Shown piece after piece: positions 1 to 12,462 of a DNA stretch of 64,000 nt. Source of the DNA: Astrothelium macrocarpum (lineage: Eukaryota; Ascomycota; Dothideomycetes; Trypetheliales; Trypetheliaceae); the NCBI GenBank assembly GCA_021030915.1, contig JAGEMR010000131.1, positions 17,879 through 81,878 on the forward strand, given 5' to 3'. The position numbers and the translations under genes are program-made. Each line of letters opens with the position of its first letter. Position 1 is the stretch's first letter. The notes beneath the pieces were generated by a model. That model saw only the letters and a program-made list of their open reading frames with translations. It was not told the DNA's origin and ran no database searches.

Positions 1-555
1 GTGTTTCATGTCATTTTCCACGCTGTGAGCGAGACAAGGCGAAGCATTCTCAGCTGTTCTGCATTGCCTAACTGGGCACTAGTAGTGGCCTGGGCACTTC
101 CTAAACGTTCGAAAACGGCGACAATCATTGCATCCATTGGCTCGCGGCAATTCCATCTTCCTGATCGAGTCAAACGGTCCGCTGGTTTGGGAGCCGGATG
201 AGATTGGAAGTGGACCACCACCGCGTGAGTGGCTTGCTTCGAGGTACCATTAAGCCGATGTCAGGGACACGCTATAATAAGAAGCAATTCTAGGTGCGTT
301 AGGACGACTGTCATTCCCGCAACGCCTACTTGATGTTTACGTTTCTTATGTTAAGCCCAGCGCTTGGAGCGATAAACAAGAAAGCATAGAATAAAAATTC
401 AGCCGCAAGCGCTTCGGGCGATTATATTGTCTCCAGACCCCATTATTCCCATCTCCTTGTCGAATTTAGCCGCTCCGAGAGTTTTGCTTCGAAGCTTGTT
501 GGAGGTCGATATCCTGCTTATACTGGATTAGGAAAGTTGTCCCGCGATTGGCACA
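1..555. promoter_or_regulatory. Upstream region of the Zn2Cys6 regulator gene
   Basis: No gene recognised. Short open frames exist on both strands of the first 220 bases but none shows a domain, a splice pattern or a family resemblance. The stretch from about 250 to 555 precedes the start codon at 556 and most likely contains the promoter and 5' leader of the transcription factor gene. Confidence 0.4.
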
Positions 556-2618
556 ATGGTTGGTCTTGATGCTCCTCTACTGCGCGTCAGTCGACCTGTA
601 GCTGCATGCTCGCGCTGTCGTTCTGCCAAAGTCAAATGCGACGGTAAACTGCCCGCTTGCAGCGCTTGTGAACGGGCGGGGAAGAGTGATGAGTGCTCAA
701 GCACCAGCGATGAATTTGCAAAGGGCAAAGAACGAAACTACGTTGCGACGCTAGAGATGCGGATCGAAAAGCTGGAAGGGCAGATCAAAACTGCAAGGGA
801 CGAAAAAGAACGGCGCAAGTCAACTTCCGCAACGCTGGAGTCGGATACCACCATTAATCCTCGTCGAGGAGCAGAAAATCCCCAATTGGCAACACGCGGA
901 GGAAAAGCAGCGTTCAAGAAAGAAGCCTCAAACATTGACAATCTCGTCTCCGATTTTGGATTCTTGTAAGACATCAATCCTAACTTTGTGTCATATCGAG
1001 ACTAAACTCTGGTAGAGCTGTAAACTCCACAGCACAGGATTATCGTGGTTTTACGGCACCCACTTCGTATACTCGTCTCATTCTTTCGGCGGGTATGAAA
1101 ACCCCCATACCGACCCATGTGAGGAACGAAATTCCCCCCCGGTATAAGGCACAACCTTTGATCCAGCATTTTCTCACGAATATCTTTGTATTTTATCCGA
1201 TCTTTGAGGAGACAAGCCTTTACTCTGCAATCGACGCCGTCTATCAGACCCAGTCTAGACCTGCGACTGCGTACGATTTTTGGAACGTGCGTATGGTGCT
1301 TGCCATTGCCTGTGCCTCGCGTTCAGGCAGACATGGTGATCCCGAGTACGTGGAAGCTGTTGGCCACGTCAGTGCGGCGCTCGAAGATGCAGAGTTTGTT
1401 CTCCGTCCTGGGTCAGTGAACGGTGTCCAATCTATGCTGCTGCTGGTTCTCTATTCCATGCTAGATCCTTACCATTTCGATAGCTGGACGATCCAAGGAG
1501 TAGCGTCTCGTGCTATGGTAGACTTGGGTTTACACCAGACTACTTCCAAATCGGTGGCCACTACAAAATCAAAGATTGCTACTCGGAAGCGGATTTTTTG
1601 GTGCCTGTACGTCCTGGATAGATCAATTAGTTTAGCCGAGGCTCGGTCATTCTCGTTTTCTGATGAGTCTTGCACGGCTGGATCACTAAAGACTATTGAC
1701 TGTGAAAAGTTCAACTCGCAGCGAAGAGAAGAAGAGGATGATAATGGCTATCCCGAAGACGCCTCGGCTCCAGTGCTCTTTATGCAACCAATAACGCCAG
1801 CACTTGCCCTAATCGAGCTCCGGAGAATCCAGGCCAAGTTTTATACGGATATCTTCCAGTCTGAACGAACCAAATGGGCAGAGCCGTTGCCGTACATGAG
1901 AGCCGCCCTCGAATCGATGCAAAAATGGTGGCATGAGCTTCCGACTTCAATTCCTCCTGTTTGCAAAGATTTCCTCGAACTCGAAATGCTGTACAGTAGT
2001 ATTTACTTGCTTAGAAGATCGCCACGTATGCCGAATCTTTGCGGACTTGCACGTGCTGCCCTATTCGAATTTGCCTCCAGCTTTGCTGCCAAAATGTTTC
2101 GGTTATTGTACTCTGCAAGGAACGGAGACACTGTGAGAGCAGCACCACTGTCATTTCTTGATGTGATCAAGATATACACATCTGGGAAGGAGTTGCTGAA
2201 TGTACTCCAATTTGACGAAAATGCCATGTTGTTCCCAAGCACGCTAAAGGCACATCCCGAAAGTGCCCTTCCACAGCTGGTACCATCAACGTCACCAAGA
2301 ACAAATGATTTGAATCTACCAGGAGTCAAATTGAACGCAACACCGAATGCTGGAAGAGCAATCTCGTGTATTACCATGTTTGCGGACATTCTTGGCTGGC
2401 TTGGGGAAAGATTTGGTTCGCGTGATGCACAGGCCCAGTTTCAAAGGGATGCAGAACCGCTGCTCGAGGAACTCCATTCTTGGAAGAAGGGAATTTTCCA
2501 AAAGGCTGCCACTCCGCAGTATTCAAATGTTTACACATCCGCGCAGGCTTCTTCCTCTCAGCCTTCTCGACGTGCTTCAAGTCAAGGTCACGACTTTAGT
2601 ACTCTTGCTTGGTCATGA
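556..2618 (+). CDS. Zn2Cys6 fungal transcription factor
   Basis: Two exons, 556-965 and 1016-2618, joined across a 50-nt GT-AG intron, give 670 residues. The N-terminus carries a complete binuclear zinc cluster: Cys18, 21, 28, 35, 38 and 47 in the spacing C-x2-C-x6-C-x6-C-x2-C-x8-C, followed by a basic linker and a short leucine-patterned coiled coil (about residues 65-85). The large second exon has the hydrophobic helical pattern of the fungal-specific transcription factor domain (middle homology region, about residues 170-480). It should act in the nucleus as a DNA-binding regulator of CGG-containing promoters. The target pathway cannot be read from the sequence. The neighbours do not form an obvious biosynthetic cluster, so a pathway-specific role is not supported by context. 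Confidence 0.9.
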
Positions 2619-3067
2619 AATTTTCCGACTGCCTCGACACCAAAGGAAGAAGCTGTAAAACAAACCTGAGTTGCACCCTGTAATATTAGTATTTTCCAAC
2701 ATGGGAGGGTGTTCTTCGGATTGATTGTATCCACATGACTCAGACTTGCCTTTTTTGAAATCAACGCTTTCAAAAGGCTCACGTCATTGCTCAGCACAGT
2801 GAATTGCCCAGTCAACCACTGTAACATGCTCGGGTAGACACAAAGATCCTCGCTGCATGGCAACGGCGGTCTTGCACAGATGAGTCTCAACAGTATCTAT
2901 ATGGAGATGAATCTTATCACCTCCTCATCATTGTCATGCTTGGGCGGATTGGATAGATTTGAGAAATAATTAAACTTACATGTAAACTACTCCAGAAGGG
3001 TGTCCGTACCCTTGGACCTTTTTGTATGCATCTTGGCTGTCCGTGCACCGAATTGGATCTAAGATGG
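2619..3067. other. Convergent intergenic region
   Basis: The 449 bases between the stop codons of the Zn2Cys6 gene (+) and the ASNSD1-like gene (-). It should hold both 3' untranslated regions. I see no further gene, repeat or RNA. Confidence 0.4.
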
Positions 3068-4825
3068 TCAGAAGATAGGTTTATAGTCATGAAATCCACG
3101 CCGAGAACCTACGGCTCGTTTCTTTTCTTGGGCCACCAAATTCATACCAAGATCACAAGCCAAAAGCCTCAAAAGCTTCTTTCCCGGCTCCAAGTCGTCA
3201 TCCTTTATTTTGCTACAGACATTTGGTTTATCCGATTTTAAAAACCCACATTTCTTCCAGACAGGTACGGATAGCGCCCAAAAAACTAGAGCCTCGTCGA
3301 GATACGGATAACGTATTTCTCGGGCCCAATGAGATATTACTCGTTCATCGCGACCCAGATTGCGCTTTCCTATGCGGCCAAAATCAAGCTCGAGCTCATC
3401 CAAGAGGCCGGGAAACCCGGATCGAGCGAATGCGGTGGCATGTCGCTGATATCCGGCAAACAATTCATCCGCACCAAGACCTGATAGAAGAACACGTGCT
3501 GGACTTCGGTATGTTATCTCGGGAGAAAATTGCATGCCATATATGGTACCAATTCCACGAGCCGCAAAATATAGCGCCATGGCAATCGAAAGATCCATCT
3601 CTGTATTATGAGGCCTGATCAATTCGATGATGGTAGGGCGATGTTGCACAGTTTCACTATATGGCACATTTATTTCGACAAGTCTCCATGCACGACTTGG
3701 ACAAACGCGTTTGAGTTCTTCAAAGGATTGACGTCCGGTGGCTCGATCTGGGCACGTGTCAAACGGTGACGAGGCGTTGTGATGAATCCGAGGGTTCTCA
3801 AAAGCAACGTTGAGAAGATCAATACTTTCGTGCAATGGTAAGAGAGTGTGAGCGAGTCGAGCTATGAGCGTACAGTCCAGACCACCGGAGAATAATACAG
3901 CAAGCTTTGAAGTTGGCGCCTGATCTACCTGAAGTGGTGGACTGGGAATATTAAGAACTCGTTGGGAAAGCGAGCAGTGCAAAAGCTGCTTGATCTCCTG
4001 AACACAGTGTGATTGAGAAGTGAGAAGAGATGTTTCAGATGTTGGCAATTCTCTGTTCAGGTGATTCTACATATGGGTCAGTAAGTTTCCGATCCGGGTA
4101 GAGTATGCAGTGACTTGTACCTTGAATCCAGTGCTTTCGCCTTGGTCGTATTGCAGAGAGCGTGCATCAGGGCTTGATGTGGGCCATAGAGCGAGCTCGG
4201 GTTTCACTTGGTTTGTGTCTGGTTGTCCGTATTCACACAGATTGACAGCATAGAGTCCGTTCGGTTCAACTTCGACCCAATTCGAATCTGTACCGGCCGC
4301 GGCGACACTACATAGAACTAGACTATTGGGTCCATAAGATTGCAACAAAGAACGGCGACCAAGGCGGTCTCTGCCATAGTAGACACGATTGATAAATGTA
4401 TCATAGAGGACAAAAGAAAATGGTCCGATCACAGAGAAAAGTATCTTTGAGATGATCACTTGCCTTGAATCCATGGATGAAATTGCGGGCTGAGTCAGAG
4501 CAGTGACGAGGAGATTAAAGATGGTGAGAGCATCATTCTCGGAGACTGGGTTCTGACCAATTTTCCATGCTTCACCGTTCCAGCAGAAGACTAAGCCGGC
4601 GTCTTCATTCTGGAGTGGTTGGGAAACAACCTGCTCTCCACGAAGCGAAAGAACGGTCGAAAAAGCGTTTACGTAGCTAAGGGTCTGATTTTGATCCGCA
4701 CCTTGTGGTGCAGAGAAAGTGAGTGCATGTTGACTATCGGGACCACGAGCACAGAGCAGATGGTGAAGGTGCGTGTCTGGCCTGAGAACTTCAGACTTGT
4801 TGATAGAAAAATAGATTCCACACAT
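3068..4825 (-). CDS. Asparagine synthetase domain-containing protein 1 (ASNSD1-like)
   Basis: Two exons on the minus strand, 4825-4121 and 4066-3068, joined in phase 0 across a 54-nt intron, give 567 residues. The start at 4825 yields Met-Cys-Gly-Ile, placing the N-terminal nucleophile Cys at position 2 as in Ntn/GATase class II domains; a TTG just upstream in frame is not needed. RGPDS follows in the N-terminal domain and WNGE near residue 83. The second exon has the PP-loop ATP motif SGGLD (about residue 295) and GLGADELFAGY, both typical of the asparagine synthetase ATP-pyrophosphatase domain. This is the divergent ASNSD1 family rather than true asparagine synthetase; its biochemical role is poorly defined, so asparagine formation should not be assumed. 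It shares a 327-bp divergent promoter with vps9. Confidence 0.88.
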
Positions 4826-5152
4826 CAATCATGGATCATTGTGTCTGTGCTCGAAGTCGCCTTGCGATGGATTTGTTGGACAGAGGTTGGTCGTGAATGA
4901 GAGGGTTTGTGAAAGGAGGAGCTTGAGCGGAGATAAAGCAAGGCAAGATATCGGGCCCGCCAACAACCAACGTCACAACACAGCCCGACACAGCCTGTCA
5001 CACCTGGCCTTCAGACTCGTCTGATTCGCTATCCCACCTTTCCACAGGACGATTCGCAAGCGCACCGATCTAACCTCGTCTTAATGTCTACGCACGTGAA
5101 CCGCACCTAGAACACCTGATAAATCATACACTCAACGGCCTTGCGGCGGCAT
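4826..5152. promoter_or_regulatory. Divergent promoter, ASNSD1-like gene and vps9
   Basis: The 327 bases between two start codons that point away from each other. It must carry regulatory sequence for both genes. I see no clear TATA box or recognised operator. Confidence 0.45.
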
Positions 5153-7850
5153 ATGTCTTCTGCATCTGACTTTGTCCAAAAATTCGAATCTTCGAGTGAT
5201 CCATCGCATATAAATAGAGCTCAGAATACCGCCGAACCGTCGGGACATTCCAACATTTCGGAAGAAAGCAACGGCCCAGAGCGGAATGGATGGAATGCGA
5301 AAATAATTCTAGAGAATGGTTCGCTGGGAAATACTCCGAATAGTAAAGAGATGCAGGATGATTCAACAGAGGCTCAGACCACAACTGGCTCACAGGACGA
5401 TGCTGATCCCGGAAATGCCAATGGCCTAGTTAAAAACGTCGCAAATACAGAGACAAGTCAGCCGAGAAATGATCAAAACCACGATTCTACAACCTCGGGC
5501 TATTTCAAGGCGGAACTATCGAACCAACTGAGTGATACTTCCCGGAAAGAACAGCATCGGGACATTGCTCTATCCAGCGCATTCAGCACGCCTGATTCGC
5601 AAAATGCAGAAGAAACACGGAGTGATGACCAATCGCAGGGTCTGGCCAGCCGATCGCGTGGCAATATTCGGTTAGAAACAAACATCGCAGAAGGGAAACG
5701 ATCGATGATGGAAGCACAGAAAGATTCGGCAGATACGGATACAATCAGTAAATCTGAGATACAAAGCATTATGGACCAATTCGAAGATGGTATGGGTGGC
5801 CCTGGAGAAAGCGAGATTATGTCTCCCCGTCTTGAAATTGCCCAACCTCAGATATTTCCCCAAAGGACCTCTAGCCTGGAGCCTATGAAGGGCGACACTG
5901 TCTCCCCGGACACTTCATCGGCAGTGGGGTTCGTGCCGATTAGTAGGCAATCTACCGGTCATTCCTTTTCAGAAAGATCATCTGGAATAGACCATGATCG
6001 CCAAGCTCATCCCTCCGAAGTACGGATAAAGTCGCCCGACGTTACCTCATCACCAAGGTCATCCATCTCTGCATTCAAACCACCACCCCCTGAGCCAGAT
6101 CCCGAGCCTGACTTGCCATTCGACTTTCACCGATTTCTTGAACAGCTACGACATCGCACCGCTGATCCGGTGGCCAAATTTCTTCGCTCGTTCCTTCTTG
6201 AGTTTGGCAAAAAGCAATGGATGGTGCATGAACAAGTGAAAATAATCAGCGACTTTTTAGAATTCATCTCCAAAAAGATGGCCCAATGCGAAGTCTGGCG
6301 CACAGTGTCGGATGCCGAGTTTGATAATGCTCGAGAAGGAATGGAGAAGCTAGTGATGAATCGTCTGTACACTCAGACGTTCTCGCCCGCCATTCCTCCA
6401 CCAGAACCAACAGGAGCCAAAGGACGACGGAAACCCACGCAAACGCGGAACGGTCCCGGCCGAAAAGGTCAGCATCAGGAAGATGTAGAGAGAGACGAGG
6501 TTTTAGCACAAAAAGTTCGCATCTATGGCTGGGTTCGGGAAGAGCATTTGGACATCAGGCCAGTAGGAGAGAAAGGAAGCAAATTCCTGAAGCTTGCTCA
6601 ACAAGGCACTTGTTACCATCCAATCAAAGTTGCGAAGCTAACAGATCCTAGAACTACTCAAGATTACGAGTTATCGTGCGCCTCGCGATAAAGTCATTTG
6701 CATTTTGAATAGTTGCAAAGTAATTTTTGGTAGGCTCGTAAATATGGTGGATTACACATCTCGTTGACACGTCTAGGCTTTTTGCGCAATTCGAAATCCG
6801 ATCAATCTGCAGATTCTTTCGTGCCGCTCCTCATCTATACGGTACTTCAGGCGAATCCCGAGCATCTGGTATCGAATGTCCAATATATCCTGCGATTTCG
6901 AAACCAAGATAAACTTGGTGGTGAAGCCGGATATTATATGTCATCACTGGTACATGCTCAGCTCAATGGCGTGCGCGAGGCAAGCTAAAATTTGCAGATG
7001 GGCGCAATTCAATTTATTGAAGGCCTCGACCGTACAAGCCTGACTGTATCAGACGCAGAATTTGAGAAAAACGTCGAAGCAGCAGTATCGGCAATCGCCG
7101 AGCGACATGTCGAAGAAGCAAAAAATGCCGGTCCGACACGTCCTCCCGTAGTATCAGAAAAGTCGGCACTCAGCAGACCGGAAGTGACACCTCGCAACTC
7201 TCTTGAAGCTGAGCGGTCTTCCCCACTGCGTCGCGCCACTCCATCACGCAACAACACCGACGTCAGCGATAACGAGGAGAACGCAGCTGTCGCAGGCCTC
7301 TTGCGAACGATTCAGAAACCCCTATCGACTATTGGACGCATCTTCTCCGAAGACGGCGGTACTCAAATCAACACCCAGAATCAGAATTCGGTCCCTTCGC
7401 AACCTGTGTCCACGCCGAGACTCTCGCCTTCACCGCTGGTGTTGCGAAGACCGAGCGCAGAGACAAGAGAAGCCCAGGGCTCGTCTGAAGATAAAGAAGG
7501 TCGACTAAATCCCGCACAACAACGGATGAGTGCCGAAGATGCAGCTGCGCGTCAGGCGAGTGCCGAGGCAGCAGAGGCGCAGCGGATATCAAGAGCTGAG
7601 CATAGTGACGTTGTCGAGTATGATCATCTCTTTTCCTGATCAAAGTAGCATCTCGAGTGTGCAATTGCTGATTTGGGCAGAACTTTGGCTGGAATGTTTC
7701 CTGACCTCGATCGGGAGGTCATATCGGATGTTGTGAGGCAGAAAGAGGGCCGGTAAGATCACACTCTTTATTCAGAAGTATTTGAGATATCGCTGACTTC
7801 CTTGCAGAGTCGGTTTGGCGGTTGATGCATGCTTGGCGTTAAACAACTGA
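5153..7850 (+). CDS. vps9: Vps9 family Rab5 guanine nucleotide exchange factor
   Basis: Six exons: 5153-6605, 6652-6729, 6777-6949, 6998-7617, 7681-7752 and 7808-7850, giving 812 residues. The first 320 residues are Ser/Asp/Glu-rich and look disordered. A VPS9 catalytic domain spans about residues 320-590, with the characteristic helical core (PLLIYTVLQANPEHLVSN) and the segment GGEAGYYMSSL. The last exons encode a CUE ubiquitin-binding domain (MFPDLDREVISDVVRQKEGR). This VPS9-plus-CUE order is that of yeast Vps9p, which activates Rab5 (Vps21) on endosomes. Intron 1 (6606-6651, 46 nt) starts with GC instead of GT: only this cut restores the conserved ELLKI...YRAPRDKV segment and the frame. 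The start codon is the first ATG of the frame; an upstream exon cannot be excluded. Confidence 0.92.
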
Positions 7851-8283
7851 TAGGCAGCCTTGGAGTCAGGCGAATAATTTGATTTGAGACCTGCATTGCA
7901 AGGGTTTTACGGGATGATCTACACCTACACACTCCTACAGTCCTCGAGGAAATGTCCCGCTGATGACTTTTTTCATTTCACGACATCATCCAGGTAATAG
8001 ATTCCAAGAATGTTTGAGATACGCGAGGTAGAGGAGACTGGCAAACATCACGTGACCAAGTTCATGCAGCAAACCATGGATGATGCTTAATCGCATTGGT
8101 CAGTGACGTCTTCGGCTGATAGCCAAATCGCAACATACCTTACCTTACCTAATCCTTATCGCATTGTCCTTTAAACATGCAATTTCTACAGGCTGCCTAG
8201 ACATTGAGATTGAGTATTGTAAACTTCCTGCCACTAAATATCGCTTGGAGATATTCCCGATAGTACGAGCGACAGATTTTGGT
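7851..8283. promoter_or_regulatory. Intergenic region with promoter of the nucleoside hydrolase
   Basis: 433 bases between vps9 and the nucleoside hydrolase, both on the plus strand. A CRE-like TGACGTC occurs at 8103-8109, and three tandem TACCT units at 8136-8150 lie about 135 bases before the start codon. No gene is seen. Confidence 0.4.
8136..8150 (+). repeat. TACCT pentamer repeat, three copies
   Basis: Three perfect tandem TACCT units within the putative promoter of the nucleoside hydrolase. Function is unknown; it is reported only as a visible short tandem repeat. Confidence 0.7.
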
Positions 8284-9865
8284 ATGGAACAAAGAAATCG
8301 AATCATCATAGACACAGATCCTGTAGGTCCGAAACTGAGCTTGACACTGGATTTTCAATTGACTGGTTTGACTTTTTAGGGCGTTGATGACATTCTTGCT
8401 CTATTGCTTGCATTTTCTTCGAATATTGATGAGCTCGAAATATTACTTATTTCCGTCACACATGGTAATGTGGGAGTTCTCAAATGCCTTCGCAACGTCG
8501 TTACTCTCTTCCACATCATCGAAAAAGAATTAGCATGGCGATTAAAGACTGGACGTATTGAAGGCTTCGAAACATTGAAACGATTTCGTCCATTCGTAGC
8601 GATTGGAGCAGATGCGCCTTTGGCCGACCAACTCATGATGGCGGACTCCTTCCATGGCATCGATGGTCTCGGTGGAATCCACACCAGCGTAAACTCTGAT
8701 CTCCCTGAAACAAAAGTCGCGCCTACAAAGAACTGAACAGCAGCATAGCATCCCCACTTCAGCCCCGCCGAAACTTGGCGCAATCTCTTCACCACTGCCG
8801 TCTCATCCAGCTCCCCTGAGGAGCAGGCAGCTGTGCGCGATCTGCAACACGCAGATACGCTCTTTACGCCGGTACAAACGCCTGCGCATGAAGAAATTCT
8901 CCGTCTTCTCCGTACCAACGACCCAGACACCATCACTATACTCGCCCTAGGCCCACTCACAACCCTCGCCCAAGCCGCTGCCACGGATCCAGAGACTTTC
9001 CTCCGCGTAACGGAGGTCGTCATCATGGGCGGCGCTATCGCCGTACCGGGCAATGTACGCAGGCGCTCCTGCCTTCCCGTTCCCCGTTCTCTTTCTCCAC
9101 CCCACCCTTACTTACTTCCTCTTCCTCTCCACTCCTAGAAAATCCAATTTTAAACCCCCAGCTCACCCCACCTAGATCACCCCTCTAGCTGAATTCAACA
9201 CCCACACGGACCCCCTCGCCGCTGCCCGCCTCCTCTCCCTCACCTCCGCACAACCCTCCTCCACCCTTCCCCCTCCAACCGCCACCCACCCGTTCCTAGC
9301 ACCCTTCCCCAACCCCCTCTCCCGCCGTCTCCGCGCCACCCTCCTCCCCCTTGACATCACCACCCCACACGAGCTACACCGTTCCACGTTCACCGCCAAG
9401 CTGCGCGAGCCCGGCGCCCAGGGCCCCTTGGGCGAGTGGGTGGCTGCGTTTCTCGCCGCGACGTTTCGGAAGCTGGCTGGCTCCACCGACGCAGCAGCAG
9501 CAACCGAGGCTGGGGAAGGAAAAGGCGTAGCCGATGTGGCGCTGAGCCTGCATGATCCGCTCGTGGTGTGGTATATGCTGACGCTGGCGCAGGCGTGGCG
9601 CGGGGAGGTGCAGGATGTGCGGGTGGAGACGCGCGGCCAGTGGACGCATGGGATGTCTGTGGTTGATGGGCGGGAGTGGCGGAAGAGAATTGATGGGAGT
9701 GAGCAGGGCGTAGTTGTTTCTGGGGGCGATCATGGGGGATGGTTGGATGTGGGAAAGGGGAATCGGGTGAGAGTGATGGTGGCAAGTGGGTGGGAGGAGA
9801 GGTTTGCGGGGGAGATGTTGGATCGGATTCTTGGGAAAGAGGGGGTTGATGAGTATACCAAGTGA
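8284..9865 (+). CDS. Inosine-uridine preferring nucleoside hydrolase family protein
   Basis: Four exons, 8284-8322, 8380-8688, 8749-9054 and 9176-9865, all joined in phase 0, give 447 residues. The first splice rebuilds the family signature DTDPGVDD, the calcium-binding aspartate cluster of nucleoside hydrolases. Further motifs are TILALGPLTTLA and VIMGGAIAVPGN followed by TPLAEFN, also typical. The enzyme should split the N-glycosidic bond of ribonucleosides in purine or pyrimidine salvage; the base preference cannot be read here. Base composition changes sharply inside the gene: the last exon is very C-rich on the coding strand while the first 450 bases are balanced. Intron 3 (121 nt) is pyrimidine-rich and has a possible internal acceptor at 9137, so its 3' end is the least certain splice. 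Confidence 0.9.
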
Positions 9866-10231
9866 ATTAAAGTGAAGTTCGCGAGCTTAGACATGCCTCT
9901 TGTACTGTTGTCCTTGTCGTGGACAGATGAAGTTCGCTCGTAGGGCACAAGACCATTAGCCTTTATCTCCGTCATTCTAACAGGTTTCTGGAAATACTTG
10001 GGTTGATGATAGATGTTCGCGGGTTTCTAGTTGAGGAAGCGGTGAAACTTTTGAAACTCTGCTGATGCTCATGTGAGAACGATTCCGTTAAAACGAAAAA
10101 AAGACAGTGTCTACGCCTTGCGAGATGAAACGCCAGTTTCTCATGTGCAACATATAATCACACTCTTTGAAATCAAGATAGATGACTCTCTTTCCTCTAG
10201 CTTCGGCTATGTCGCCGATGCGGGATCTGCC
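9866..10231. other. Convergent intergenic region
   Basis: 366 bases between the stop codons of the nucleoside hydrolase (+) and erv29 (-). No gene or repeat recognised; presumably 3' untranslated sequence. Confidence 0.4.
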
Positions 10232-11487
10232 TCAGTAAACCTTCTTCTTTTCGTCCACACTGAATTGACCAGGACCCATATTCACTAATAAGAGCAGACC
10301 ACCGCTGAATCGACATTAGCTCTGATCGTAAAATAACAATGTTTGAAGGCCAAAACTTACACAATCGACAGAATCTGGAAGAAGTCATACTTGGCAAAAT
10401 CCTTGTGCGGGTGGTGTGCGTGGAGCTGCATTCCGTTAGCCTTATTACCCATCTTTGATCGTCACCAATCATCCTCTACTTACCGTCCAGAAGTTATTCA
10501 CCAACAAATTGAAGATACTCAATATCAAGACCAGTATCACCGCACTCCATTTCGCCTTGAACCCCACCACCACCATCACGCACGCCACGAAGCCGAACAT
10601 ACTCACCAACACCCTCCACACGCTCCAGTCTCCCGCAAACACAAAGCCAACAAACAGGAAAATCAACAGCACCCTGCCTGCCAGCTGGAAATACATTTTC
10701 CGATCTTTCTCGTCGATCTGCGGCAGTCCTGCGGGGGCAAACTTCTTCCTCACCCAGCTATCGCTCAACACCATGAGCAGACCACCAACAACCGACAGAT
10801 TGCGCAGGAAGAAGTTGAGATCAAAGATCAAGCCGTAGCCGAGCGCTTGAGTGACGACGACGCCGAGGAGGCCGCCGACGGCGTATTCGGTGGATTTGCG
10901 CACGATGATCAGGAAGGAGCAGGTGGTCATGGCGATGACGTTGAGGATGAGGAAGAGGTGGGTGAGGCCATTGGGGACTGGATGGAGAGGAAAGTTAGTT
11001 CACGAGGGGGGACGAGGAGGTGGGAAGGGGAAGTTTGGAGGGCTGAGCTTACTGTGGCGGTAGTCGTGGAGGTAGACAAGTTGATCTTGCCATTGGGTGA
11101 TGATTCGGAGAGCGTCTTCGAGGAAAGTAACGACGATGAGGAAGCGGCCTAGGTGGGGGAGGTAGCTAGAGTTTGATATTAGCACGTGGGTGGAGATGCG
11201 GAGAAGCATGATGCCCGAAGCGAAGGCCAATTTGGAGATGGAGCCAGCTTACGGTTTGATGGGATCTGATATCGTATCCAGCCAGTCTTCTATCTTTGAT
11301 GTTTGCTCGCGAATGGCATCAAGTGGACTGAGCCAGTCAGCTTTAGTTTGTGGACACAAGACGTCGGATGTAGTGCCAACCTTGGGTCATTGGTGTTTTG
11401 CTCTCTCGATGGACCTCCGAAGCTATTGGCCATGGAGTTTCCCATGTTCCCAAGGTGGTAATTTGCTGTCCCCCGTATTTGCGCCAT
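10232..11487 (-). CDS. erv29: Erv29/SURF4 family ER cargo receptor
   Basis: Six exons on the minus strand: 11487-11381, 11327-11253, 11165-11053, 10977-10484, 10425-10361 and 10304-10232, giving 308 residues. The protein is strongly hydrophobic with several membrane spans and the family landmarks LPHLGRFLIVVTFLEDALR and DFAKYDFFQILSIVGG. It ends in Lys-Lys-Val-Tyr, a KKXX di-lysine signal for COPI retrieval to the ER. Erv29 recruits soluble secretory cargo into COPII vesicles and cycles between ER and Golgi. All five introns are GT-AG and the phases close exactly. It ends 366 bases from the convergent nucleoside hydrolase. Confidence 0.93.
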
Positions 11488-12462
11488 AGTGACACGTCTC
11501 TATCGATGCAAGCGGGGACAGAGTTGATGTGGATGTGAAATTATTGCACTAACGGAACGCACAGATATGGCGACCGGCGAGGTCGATTTATGTATAGTAG
11601 AATATTTGGAAGTAGGATTGAGTATTAGTGGTGAGGAGCGGTGCTCAACCCTCTTTGTTGGCTGAGGACTTTCAGTTGGCAGCGGTCGACAGATGCCACA
11701 TTTCGCTAACCCATTTTGCCGGAAACCACCGCCTCGACCTCCGAAGCAATCATCAGCCCCGTCTCTTCGAGTTTCATGCAATTTATAAACGCCATCAGCA
11801 GCATGTCGTCGTCACATTCGACGTTTCATCACATGTGCGCCAATGATTTTTTTGGATTGAGCTTCTCTCTCTCTCTCTCACATTTTGTGAAACTATCTGC
11901 ACTCTGAATTTGCCTCCAAAAGGCCATATAGCCCCTGTCAGCTCGTGTCTCCCTTCGTCCAACGCCGAAAAAGCACCACAAAGAGTAAGAAAAATGCGCT
12001 CTAGACAGAAATGATATGATGGCATCGACACATTTCGCCCTTCGCCTTGATCCTGCCTATAAATGCCACGTGGTCCTTCCTTTCTCTGATATGCGTGACA
12101 CTGAGACTCCTTCCGCTCTGCTGATTTGAAAAGGATAAAAAATTTGCGTGAGCACTCGAAATGTACATGCCATAACAAACAACCCTAGAGATACCATCCA
12201 AGGCGTCTCTGCAGGTAGCCTCCGTCGATATTGCTGGACGGATGGCATTCATGTCGATGATTCCAAAACGATAAATCGAAATGCGCAAAAGCTGAGACTC
12301 AGACACTGGCATGGCGCTTTGCCATGAATAGAAACAATGGCGTCATGAAGACGCGATTGTTCGTGGTAGCGAGCGAGCAATTTCCTCATCGCCTGTAGAA
12401 ATGATTGTGAATACTCGAAACCTGCCCAATGAACCATGCAATCCTATTAGATTAATTCCACC
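11488..12462. other. Intergenic region upstream of erv29
   Basis: About 975 bases between the erv29 start and the 3' end of the next minus-strand gene. It must include the erv29 promoter and the 3' UTR of the downstream gene. Apart from a TC dinucleotide run near 11,870, no gene, RNA or element is recognised. Confidence 0.4.
11864..11879 (+). repeat. (TC)8 microsatellite
   Basis: Eight perfect TC dinucleotides, about 380 bases upstream of the erv29 start codon; on the erv29 strand it is a GA run. Such runs are common in fungal promoters and are length-variable. Confidence 0.8.

Noticed and set aside
4826..4828. TTG as start of the ASNSD1-like gene, one codon upstream
   Set aside because: The ATG at 4825 places the catalytic Cys at position 2, required for an Ntn enzyme, and TTG starts are not expected in nuclear genes.
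9428..9785. Long minus-strand frames opposite the nucleoside hydrolase, and similar ones at 21,028-21,966
   Set aside because: They are mirror frames caused by strongly biased GC-rich codons of the real genes; their products are low-complexity Pro/Ala/Arg/His sequence.
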